From: Phoronis australis
Taxonomy: Eukaryota; Phoronida; Phoronidae
Length of the DNA stretch: 64,000 bases
Assembly: GCA_002633005.1 (NCBI GenBank)
Contig: NMRA01000384.1
Span: 15,992-79,991, forward strand
Direction: 5' to 3'
The notes beneath the pieces are model-generated. The model saw only the letters and a program-made list of their open reading frames with translations. It was not told the DNA's origin and did not search any database. This document shows positions 12,369-23,500 of this stretch, one piece after another. The number at the start of each line of letters is the position of its first letter. Positions within the stretch are counted from its first letter, which is position 1. Made by a program: the position numbers and the translations under genes.

Positions 12369-12560
12369 GATCACAGCGCGGCAAAACTTTGCGCCATTGT
12401 TCAGACCAGCAGCCAACCAGTGAAATCCATCAGAGCTGTCGTTAACATTGTTTTCTTTCTGAAATCGAGTTATTGGAGCATTACTGCACCAAGTGGGAAA
12501 GGAGTAGCCCGCAGGACTGTCACGCTCCACTTTTCAAGATGTATACTCTTGAGGCACATG

Positions 12561-12710
12561 TCTGGGGCGGATCCAAGATTTTGACTTGGGGGGCAGGGTA
12601 GAGTATTTGCCAGGATTTTGCCAGACAGACGTTCGCACCCCCGAACTACAAAATAAAATCTGGGAGAATTTTAGGGGGGCCTCCTTGATTCCCGTCTAAA
12701 TCCGCCAGTG
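12561..12710. mobile_element. Short hAT-like MITE
   Basis: Begins CTGGGGCGGATCC and ends AAATCCGCCAGTG, with a G-run near the left end and GGGGGG near the right. Small and noncoding; no clear target duplication. Confidence 0.4.
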
Positions 12711-13058
12711 CATGTACGCCTTCCAGTAAAAACCGCCAGAGACACCGTCACTAAATTGAAAACCTTTTTGCAGAACACGGATTTAGCCAAAAATCCAAAT
12801 CAACAATAACCTGAAGAAAACTAAAAAATCGCGTTGCATGCGCCTTTAAGTTAGTACAAGATCACGCAGCATTTCAACTTAAAAGCGGCTTCTTTCTCGG
12901 ATTGCTTGAATTAAATTATGTCAAATGTGCCAGCTCGAATTTATAGATACGCCCCTATGTACTTTACACTGCTTTTTAACATGAATAGTTGCTTGGCATG
13001 TACCCCGTACAGTTTCAACTCCCGACAAAGAAGTTTCCAGAATCAGGTAACAAGTTTT

Positions 13059-14190
13059 TTGCTCCCACATATTTATATGTGGGTGCATATAGCCGTCATC
13101 GCTCCTGGGCGTCCGGGCGTCTGGGCAGGTGTGTTCCTACGGGGTTGACGACAAAGGACGACGAGTTTCGGACCGACCCGAATACCGCTGTTCCCTTAGT
13201 GACAATTTAATTTTTTTACGGTTTGCCTCTGTATCTTAAAAGGCCCTCAACCGATTTTCATGAAATTTGGCACATAAGGCATCTTTTGATTATATGACGC
13301 TATCCTCCCGTTTTCGGATGGATTTGAGGCATTTTGCGCTATCTAGTGGCCATTTATACTATTTCGAGTCTGTTTTTTGGCTTCCGCTCCTCTAGTAACC
13401 AAACTACTCTAAGGATGATTGTGAAAATTTGCCATGTATTTTCTTACTATAAAGAGGACGGTTGATGATGATTTTCCGACTTCGACTACTGTAGCGCCTC
13501 CAAGTGACAGTTTTTACGCCCGTAGCTTAACTCCTAACCCTTTGCATGATCTTTACTAAATTTAGCACATGTATTTACATGAAGTTGACAACGGAAGACG
13601 ATGGCTTTCAGACAGATCCGACGAACGCTGTGCCCCCTAGTGGCATTTTCATTTTTTCCGTTTTCCTCTGTTTCTCTGAAGTTCCTTAACGGATTTTCAT
13701 GAAATTTGGGAAATAGCTTTCTGTAAAGAAACGATGACATTTTCCCGTTTTGGACAGATTTGACGTATTTTGTGCCATCTAGTGGCCGTGTTTACTGTTT
13801 TCTAGTCTGTTTTTGGCCTCCACCCTCTGTCAACCAAAACCAATCTTAGGACGATTGTGAAAATTGGCATATAGATGTATATTCTTACTTTGAAAAGGTC
13901 GGTTGACAATGATTTTCCAACGACTTCGATTACTGTGGCACCTCCTAGTGGCAGTTTTTTTTTCACCCATATAGCTGTATCTCCTGCTGACTGACGACTT
14001 TCAGACGGTTCCCACGAACACTGTGCCCCCTGGCAATTTCTTCTTCCCGTTTTCCTCTGTTATTCTGAAGTTTCTCTGACCGATTTTTATGAAATGTGAT
14101 AAATCGCTTTCTACGGTAAAAGAAACGGCGACATTCTCCCGTTTTTGGATGGATTCGAAGTATTTTGCACCATCTATTGGCAATTTCTAT
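13059..14190 (+). mobile_element. Modular repeat element starting in a palindrome
   Basis: The left end is a near-perfect 30-base palindrome (core CCCACATATTTATATGTGGG) preceded by a T run. The interior has diverged direct modules spaced about 390-440 bases apart; markers such as TTTCATGAAATTTGG recur near 13256 and 13694, and a variant near 14087, with CATCTAGTGGC-type motifs between. A relative lies at 27829-28110 in the opposite orientation. No protein-coding capacity was found. The right boundary is uncertain. Confidence 0.6.
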
Positions 14191-16300
14191 GATGCAAAAA
14201 ACACCCCTAGAAGCACACCGTTTGTTGTATCGTGTATTCGTGGGAGCAATTCAACTTTCTGCGTTGCTCTTGTTTATTGTTAAGTGTTCTTGCAATCTTT
14301 TGTTGGCGCTCACAGGTCCTAAACCAATTGTGTATCCGGCATTACAGTAAAAACACTTCCCTTTGTAAGCACAACAGAAACAATGCCATCGTATTTTGGC
14401 TTTGGAAGCCAATTTGATAGAAAACACCCGTTTTAGTCCACGATAGTTTGATTTGCGAATTTTTTTTAAGACATCGTGGTGGAAGGAAATAAAAGCACAC
14501 ACTTACATGTACTTGCGGGCAGGTTGAAAGATTTTTACCAGTGCAACAACAAAAGATCGCCCGGCTTTGAGAAGGGCGAGCCAATAGTTTTAAAAAAGTG
14601 GCGGCATAGTCCTGTGTTTAAACAGCTTAAAAAGTGAAACAGATATCATTGTTCCTATGATGTCAAACTTGTCTGAAATAGTGGTAGTAGCAACAGATCA
14701 AATCGTGACGTGTATAGTATACGTTAAAATGGGAGGCCTAGCTGGGGTAATAGAAAATATTTGGACACTCTGAAAGGACATGATCATTTTGCTCAAACCG
14801 GCTCTAGGTCGATAGTTTAAAGGGGCAATAGTCCGAAAAAAGCTGACTGTCGGCCTTTCGGACTACAAAAACATGCACATTCTCTTCCAATATCTTTTGT
14901 GATAAAATATCAATTAAAATTGCTATTGTTTGTCCGAAGCACACATATTTAAGTACAGAAATTGGACATTCTACTGTTAATGGACGTAAAGCCACGTGTC
15001 TCATGAGGCGCCATTTTTGGAGTTGTAGCTCGCTGTCAACAACACGCATGGTTGTAGGCAGATAAAGGAATTTGGTATATTAACACGCTACATCGCGTAA
15101 AAAGCGCTTATTAAACATCGCTGACTTCGACGTTGGACATTTTTGGTCCACATAACCCACTTTCAATGAAGCGTAGTTCAAATCACTGAGTTAAATCACT
15201 GTATTCTTCTTGGGGCTCGTTCCACATTAAATTGTCGCGTGTTTCGTATCCGTTACCAGGTTTTCTAATGACCCGGTGACCGCAGCCATAACCGACTAGT
15301 CGCCAGTTCTACTAGCGAGGAAAATGTCTGCCTCCAGAGTTCAACTTAACGCAATTTTTGAACTAACACATCACAATGAAACCAGCCCCAGTTCTTTGAA
15401 AAGGACTGTTTTCAACAAGAGACAAAAATGATAACACGGTGAGCATCCTCATGTTTAGATGTAAGTCGCAATAAAAGATTACAGCTTGAATAATTCGTGG
15501 CAAACTACACAAGGATATAGTTAATTTACAAATACCGTGCTTGCCGATAGTTCAGAAATGTTTAAAGTTGGCGCACGTCTAAACAAGATTTTAAATCTCA
15601 ACATCCTCATTTCCAAAAAGTAGGCGTACTCTGCATCCACAGCTGTCAAGACGTTTCTCACAATATCATAGGCTGAACATAGACCTAATTCACGCCGACA
15701 GGAAGCGCGTTTCAAAACGAGACTCGCTACGATAGCTCAGTTGGCTTTTCGGCATAGTTGCCAGTGTTCGCCACGCTGCTCGAACACCTAGAAAAATACG
15801 GACATTCAACCGTCTGTTTTACAATCCCTTAGGACGTTGAGATTCGGAAATGTTGGGTCGCATGCTATACGCAGCGACGAAAGAAAATAGGTCCGTGTAA
15901 ACTTTATAAATGTTTAGTTCGAAAAGTTACAGGTAGAAATATTTTGTCGCCGGCATCTCGACCGGAGAATCTTCGGCCAGCCAGGCTGTGTTTTCATGAC
16001 GACGGGTTGAAAGATGATGCATTTTTCTTTCCAAAAAGGACAGGGACTTCAATCCCTCGATTTTGGGGCCAAATATCGGCCTATTTCAGTCCCTCTCAAA
16101 AATATTGAAAAGGCCCCCGAAATTCCCCCCCACGAGGCCTAAAAATTCCCTAGTGATTGAAAAGTTCTCTCCGAAGTTCAGATCACCTGTAACCACACAG
16201 GTGACAATTTGAAAGAGCACAAAATGCTACTTGAGGTAGATTTTTCCTCTTACTTGGCGAGAAAATTCCCTTCTCAAAACTCACTGGAAAGCATGTCAGG
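14191..16300. other. Intergenic, nothing recognised
   Basis: No exon-like frame. A weak tRNA-like A-box (TAGCTCAGTTGG) occurs near 15735 without a matching cloverleaf. Confidence 0.35.
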
Positions 16301-16333
16301 CACCTCGTGGGTGGCACACGCAGCACTGAAAAA

Positions 16334-16401
16334 GTGAGGGCTAAAGCCCTCACGAAAACTTCCAATAGGATTTCCTATTGTATTCCTATAGGAAATCCTA
16401 T
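16334..16401. repeat. Cluster of perfect hairpins
   Basis: GTGAGGGCT-AA-AGCCCTCAC at 16334-16353 is a perfect 9-base stem. 16365-16378 and 16388-16401 are exact inverted copies of ATAGGATTTCCTAT with a 9-base loop. The pair probably marks the end of a short mobile element. Confidence 0.55.
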
Positions 16402-17024
16402 AGAGAACCTGAATATAATGCGAAAGCGATTTCTGGGGCTGTGCTCGTTTTTAATTTTCTTTCAAAATTTAAAAAATGGTCAAATAATTTTTATTTTCAA
16501 TTACGAGCCTGGTTTTATTTTTGATAAAAAATTTATTTGATAACATCAGTTATTCGTTCAGATCAATGACAAATCAACTGTGAGATACCTCACCAGGGCC
16601 TAGGCTATGCTTGATGTTAATATTCATTATCGACAAACGGTGACTAATAGCGGATTTGCAGCGCAAGCGAACTACGCATTGCGCATGTGCGAGTTACTTC
16701 CTGCGCGAAGGCTCATGGGATAGCTTGTGGTCAGGCCGTGTCTTGAGCAGGCTGGATAGTGTGTGCATTTGGAGTGATTTGCAAACTAAAAACCATGTTT
16801 TATTTTTTGCTTTATAATACCAAGCAAGTCCTCTCTCTCGTTTGTAAACACAGCGTAGCTATGATCAGTGACCGTGTGACCGAGGGCACGACTGTCGTCA
16901 TGTTCAGTATTGGGGCTATCGGCGTAGTTTTCGAAATCTCCTCCGGTTTTAGACAAGTTGAGAGTTCTTGGGTTGCTTAACTTTTGTAGCTTTCGCCGTG
17001 GATATGCTAGAGACGTCAATTTTA

Positions 17025-17161
17025 NNNNNNNNNNNNNNNNNNNNNNNNNNNNNNNNNNNNNNNNNNNNNNNNNNNNNNNNNNNNNNNNNNNNNNNNNNNN
17101 NNNNNNNNNNNNNNNNNNNNNNNNNNNNNNNNNNNNNNNNNNNNNNNNNNNNNNNNNNNNN
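17025..17161. other. Assembly gap (137 N)
   Basis: Run of N. The flanks do not repeat each other, unlike the other joins in this window. Confidence 0.99.
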
Positions 17162-19637
17162 CTCTCCTAATGTTGTTTATCCATTTTTCACGAAAATCTT
17201 GGCTTGCAGGGAACTCATAAAATTCAGATTTTTATCTCTCTTGTTGTTTTTGAAGCAGCCAGGAACACAACAAGTGTATCCGCCGTAAGTTTTCTTCGCG
17301 CTCACCGTTTATTATGCTTGTTACTATGGCCGCTTTCGGAATCCTGACCACAGCACCCACAATGCACCATTTTAACCTAATTTCAATATGGCGTCGCTGC
17401 AAATCCGCTATTGCACGTGACAGCAAAATGCGATGAGCCACCACAGTCGAATATATCTTCAACTCGTCAAGAGTACGACAAACAGATGACCTGATTCGTG
17501 TAGACAACATTTTATCAGCAGTTTGTAAGAAGAAAAGTAACCCTGCATTCAGCATAATACCTAATCCGCTAAGATCGCCGCAGTTTGGTAATATTTACTT
17601 TTCATGTTTCGAACCTAGTTTTCCGAAAAAAAACTTAGTACACCCTTCCGTACGTCAGACATTTCTTTGGTGCATTGACTTGTTCTCTAATGTATCTTTC
17701 TACGTCTCTGTGGTGAATTTTTACCCAAAATTACTCTCTAAATGGGCCCCTTTTTGTTAAAGCCCACTTTCTAAGTGGGTAGCGGGTATCCAATACTTTC
17801 GGGCGGCACCCCTCGGGTCCAAACATACTCGAACACCCCCGGCCGTGTCAGATATCACTTGTTCGTAATTTTAGTAGTTTTCTTTGTAATGTGACGTTGG
17901 TTTCGTAACATGTAGCATAATGGTACATTTCTCGCATGTGCATTCAACGTAAAATGTAACATTTACGTCAATGTAGCAACTTGTTACATTTTAGGAGGGC
18001 TTAACCAAAGACGCTCTCTGGCTTACAACGTAAAAATGTAACAATTGTTACACTTTACGGCGTATCAGAGCGGTCTCAATTAATAGCGAGCACTCAGTTC
18101 TTTCAAAGCCCTGAATTACAGGCTCCAGTATGCTATGAATGTGATAAGGGTAAGTCATGGTCTAAATCAAAAGTTGTGTTTTGCTTTGAAAGCCGCTTTA
18201 ATTTTAATGTAGGTATGTTATATACAGGTTCAAGGATTACTGATTTGGTCCTGTCCACGCGATTGAATTTTCAAAGGCCAAGTTTTTCTCCTCCGTTTTC
18301 AATCATTTTCCGTCCACTGACGAAGAAGCCAAGACGACCAAAAACGTTCTGTCAGTTATTTTCCTTCCACATGACATAGTTTTTAGCATTGTTCTTCCTT
18401 TCCACACACTTATGCGCGACACCAGCGTTTTCGGAAAAGTTTCGTTTCTGCCGTTCATTCTATCTCGTTATTATTCTCCAGCCAGTAGAACAGTCCCAGT
18501 TCCCGACCCCGATGAACTCTCGTTCAGTTTCCAGCGGCCACGAGAGGCAGGGATATCGTACGACAAAGAGGCCTGTTTGGCTGAGGATAAAGGAAGCAAC
18601 TACAACAGCAATCGTCAATAGGTTATTTTATTTTTGTTAATTGTGTTAATTACAATGTAAAATTAAATAGGACATAGTAACAAGATTATTTTCAACGGCA
18701 AAACGTCATCAAACAAAAAACACAAAGACTGCAACTGGCGGGTAACCAGGGTTTCTTGGGGTTGGTCAACCCTAGAATTGCAAATTCGAAAAATGGTGCA
18801 TGCTGGGTTTGCTCTGAACTGAGTGGATAAATAAAGAGAATCCTATGGGGACAAGAAACATAACAAGGCCCAATTCGGATTTTCGTTTTTAGCCAGATAA
18901 ACAGGGCAAAGTACAACTTCAACAGGATTGGTCTGAACCAAATAAGGATCTGTCAGACCTCACTTCATTTCCAACAAACAACATGAGACAGTGGACTAAA
19001 TCCAAGGTTACTTTTGACTGCAAGGGCAGGTCTATTAACCCTGAAAATTTCAATCAAAAGAAGGCGCCATTCACTCATAAAGACAATTTTCATTTTCAAA
19101 TCATGTTCAACTAAAAAGCGTCACTTAAAACTCATCTCCTTGCCTTGCTATATTGCAGTCAGTGTGTTAATTTCACATCAGCAGACAAGGGATCTTAAAC
19201 AAAGCTTGGCTTTATCTCCTTGACCTCTGACCCAGGCTGATGTAGTTTTAGGGTACATGAACCCCTCTTTTCAGTGCTGAAGTCAGCTCAATGAAACGTC
19301 AATTCCTTTCTCTAAACCATAATCTGATTGCTGGGAATGGGTTTCCAAAGTGGATGCCACACAATGCTAAGTGATGTAAGCATGGTTTTTATTGGTCAGT
19401 CATTCACCTACAAATTTCAAATGACCTATCACGATACACTACAGGGTACATCCTAAAGTCTTGACTACTTCCCTCATCCATCGGATTTTTTCAGCATGAA
19501 CTTTTCCTATCTTGCTTCAAAAGCGCAAATAATTTTTAAGCTGCTTTTCACTTTCAATTGATTTTCAAAGAGAAATAAATGCTGACCTAAAAGTACATAG
19601 TATTACAAGTAAATCCTTAATAATTGGTAGCACTGGG
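17162..19637. other. Intergenic DNA with inverted and dispersed repeats
   Basis: No gene recognised. An imperfect palindrome around AACAATTGTT lies at 18029-18060, next to other GTAACA-rich inverted copies. A segment at about 18735-18920 (with AGGCCCAATTCG) has a diverged relative at about 55145-55335, so it is a dispersed repeat. Confidence 0.35.
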
Positions 19638-20150
19638 ATTCATTTCATGAAAAGTGACTTGAAACTTTAGAAGAAATGTGGTGGCAACCACATCACAATG
19701 GCTGGATAAAGATTTAGCCAAGTATTTATGAGTGTGTCACAGTCTAGGTAGCAGTTACTGTAATACGCTGTCAACAAAGCTTGTAGAACTTGACTGACAA
19801 CTTTATTAAATGTGTTGTGGTGACTTAATACTACACTTACTAATACAAATGGGCACACCTAATAGCAATATTGTCAGTCATGTGCATATTCCCAGAGACT
19901 TTGCATTTGTCCTTAGTGAGATTTAATTATTTCTCCGGGAGAAATAGGACCAAGAGGTTTGAACACTTAAGTCAGATGGCTATTTCTGAATGAGTAAAAC
20001 TCACTTGAGCAGAAGTGCAGAATATACATTTAACTGCAAGTTACTGAGATAACTTCCATAAATTATTTCTGGAGTCTGCAATGTGAAGTGGGAGAGTGCA
20101 AGACCAAATTTCTGTCTTAAGTCTTAAGTGACTTTTCCTGAAACAGACTC
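19638..20150. mobile_element. MITE with AAAAGTGACTT termini
   Basis: The left end TTTCATGAAAAGTGACTTG and the right end AAGTGACTTTTCCTGAAAC are inverted copies of one another about 500 bases apart. Interior noncoding. It may fall in or near the 3' UTR of FKBP15, whose polyadenylation site I could not fix. Confidence 0.45.
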
Positions 20151-20497
20151 CAGTAATAAAAATAAATGACCAGGCTGTATTATGCTTTTGCTCAACTCCT
20201 TATATAAAAAGCATGATTACAAAAGATACAAAGTTATCTATCTTTCTTCCTTTCTAATCACAAGTTTCAATACACTTCATTTTATACATCCTACCAAAGT
20301 CTACCAGACCAAGAATGATATATGCAACATAAGGACAATTCTTCGAAATCGAAACAAAAAAATCTGTAAGCCGATACCCTACAATACTGACTCACAGGGC
20401 ACTTTATTTTATCCATACGCAACATTTCCTTGCTTGAAGTGAAGGACACAAAAAATCCGCCCTCCTCAAATTGCCATCTGCTAATTGGATGATGCCA

Positions 20498-20572
20498 TCA
20501 ACTCAACCAGTCAAGATCATCATCATCATCCTCATCACCAAATAAGGGCGGTGGAGGCTTCTCCTTCAAATC
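20498..20572 (-). CDS. FKBP15: FKBP15 exon 30 (C-terminus)
   Basis: Phase-0 acceptor at 20572; encodes [19 protein letters not shown], then LDWLS and TGA. The human protein ends in a very similar acidic tail, which anchors the gene's identity at its 3' end. Confidence 0.92.
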   Translation of the reverse strand, partial: DLKEKPPPPLFGDEDDDDDLDWLS

Positions 20573-23500
20573 CTAAAATGGAGGAAAATGTTATTTTTGT
20601 GGAAATCTCCAACAATTTCAAACACTTGTCTAAGTGAAAGCATCTATTGATTTTGTGTTATGCGTTCAGAACCAGATGTTGAAGTCATTATGTATTGCAA
20701 CTCCCAGCTAAACTAGCATCTAATAGATAAACTTTTAGTTGAACCCTGAACTAGAGCTCAACTTCCTGCTGAAGTTTTAATTATGAACAAAGCACCAAAT
20801 GAAGCTTTGATAACAGTTGAACTATCGGTTGAAACTTCAACTAGAGTTGAACTACCAGCTGAGGTTTCAGCTAGTGTTGAACTACGGGCTGAGACTTCGA
20901 CTAGAGTTGAACAAGCAACAGAAACTTCACCAACAAGCTGTGTCTGTTGAAAGTTCAGGACAGAGAGTTGAGCCTCAAATGCTCATTTCAGAGGCCCACA
21001 TTCCAATGCTGTTATCACTGGCAGACACTCAAACATTGCACGGCCATGTCTCTGAGCTCAGTCTTAACTGTGCAAGGGAGTGAATGAGAGCCTGGGTAAT
21101 ACGTGAAAATGATTTCCAGGGGTGTGCTAACGTTTTAAAATTTCAAGGACAAAACCACAAAATGCAGCTGCAAGAAATTGGTTTGATGAAAAGAAGTGGA
21201 AGAATCCCTCAAGACCCGAGCAAAGCTACCACCAGTCTTTCAAATTAAAACAAAAGAAATGTCCGCTTACTTTCGGCGTGTACGGAAAACAGCATCTATT
21301 GAGAACATTGACCAGAAACTTCCACTTACATCATCATCATCATCCACAGGTTTCTTCTTTGTCTTCAAGAAGTCAGCACCAAAAGTATCCTCCACTGTAG
21401 TGTCAGCACCAAATAAGGGCCTGAAGAAAAAATAAAATGTTCGTTGCAGTGTATCCACATTGAACTAAAATAATCTCTGCAACTCAGAGCTGTAGGAAAA
21501 ATTTTCACAATCTTTCGAAGCAAGCCGCTAATTCAATGCCGAAAATGGAAATGACAACTGTGCTCATTTTGGGGTTGAAAGGGTAAGTAGTCCGCATAGT
21601 GGCTTAGAATTTTGCAGATGGTTGTGAATCATAGGTGTTGTTCACACACGATAGGCCTTTTAAAATTGACACTAGAGGTCAGTGAAATCAGTTCTTTGTG
21701 AACCCTGCTCTTAGTCATAGAACTGTCCCAGCTGGGCTGTGTAAGTAAACACTGCTTTATTATGGTTTATGGTCAAGGCTGAAAAGGTAAGTGTTTTATT
21801 ACCCCCTGTGAATTTTGAATAGCCAAACCTCCAATGCTATTGATTTTCACACGACAACAGGATACTACCCTTAACCATGATGGAAGTAGACACAATCTGT
21901 TACCAGTCTATATCCTACAGTCAGTGGACCATAACATCAGGTGACGGTCAGTAGTACAGTTATCACTTCCATTTTCGGCAAATAAAGACTGAGATGTTCC
22001 CATCAAATGCTGTTTCCAACAGCAGTAGCATAGCTTTGTGTTCAATGTAAATAACAAATGTATTGACATAGCATCTGAAATGAGTGCAAGTTGTTCTGTG
22101 GCAAAAGATGTTTAATGTACACGTACACCAAACTATAGTCACCTACTTAACACAGTAAGTCAAACCCGGGACAAAATGAAAATCAAATCAGGGCACATGA
22201 TAGTCATAAATGGTGCAATAGTGATAAGACTACAATTACCAAGATGTCACATTACACACATTTTCGACAGAATAAAAAATACAAGGTCTCATCAATTGAC
22301 ATTAACAGCCAGTAGCTTCATGAAGTGCTGGCTACATTGATTTCCTGCTGATCAAAAACTGGCAATAGTTGAACAGTTTTTTCCTCACTGGCAAACAATG
22401 TATTTTTGTCAGATTTCCATCAGGATTTTCACTATAAGTTCACCCAAGCTATATGGATTTTACCAGAAGCTCATCAGCTTGCCTGAACGCTACAGTCGGA
22501 GTATTCAAAGGCAGTAGTAGCCGCCAGGAAAATGTTACGGTACAGGAATTTTTCACCCTGGCATCATGTGAACATGATTTTTGATTCCGAAAGTGCCAGA
22601 CAAAAATAACACATGGCTTTATACGTAACTCGAGTCAATTTACGGTATGACCACAAAGAATCTTCACCAGTATTTAAAAAGTCACTTACATGTCATCATC
22701 GTCACCAAACAGAGGGTTGGACTGTTTCTGTTTAGGTGACGGCTTCTTCTCCGTAGTCTTTGATTCTATAACAAACGGGAGACAAGTAAAATAAAATTCC
22801 AACATCTGAGACAAAAATGACACAATCAGCGTCACCTGTCAAAACAATTGTTTTAATTGTTCTTCAGTATGGTGAATTCCCTTTCCCAAAGAGACATAAT
22901 TAGACCACAAATTGGAATCAACTAAGGGAGCGTTTGCAACTACCACCATTTTGATGAGCATATCAACCAGTAGCGTGCAGAAGTTTGGCGATGTCCGGGC
23001 AATTTCTTAAAGGTGCCCCCTCTCTACTCAAATGCATGGAACTTAGTGCTAAGTAAAGTAAGCAAAGATGAACCATAATACAGAAACTTGAATTTAACCT
23101 CAAACCAGTCACAGTTTATTCATAGTGATTGGATGCCCCACAAAGTTTATGCCTCGGGCCATTGGCCCCCCTTCTGCAAGGTACTGGTACAAACTGCAGG
23201 CTTTAAGGGGGAGGGGTCGGATGGGCATGCTGCTTTCGTACACAATGTCTGTCAGAATATAGTCTGGTTGTATTGTTTTGTTTTGTTATTCTGTTCGATT
23301 GGCATGACCCCTGAGTTAAGTACAGTGATGATGTAATTTGTTTACTACAAAATAGTGTGGAACTTTCTAGAAGACTGAGGTCAGAACAGTGATGATCTAA
23401 TTTGTTTACTGCAGTATAGTGTGGAACTTTCTAGAAGACTATAGCATGACAGTGATCAATGCAGTCTGGAATATTCTAGAGACTAGTATGTGTTTGTAGA

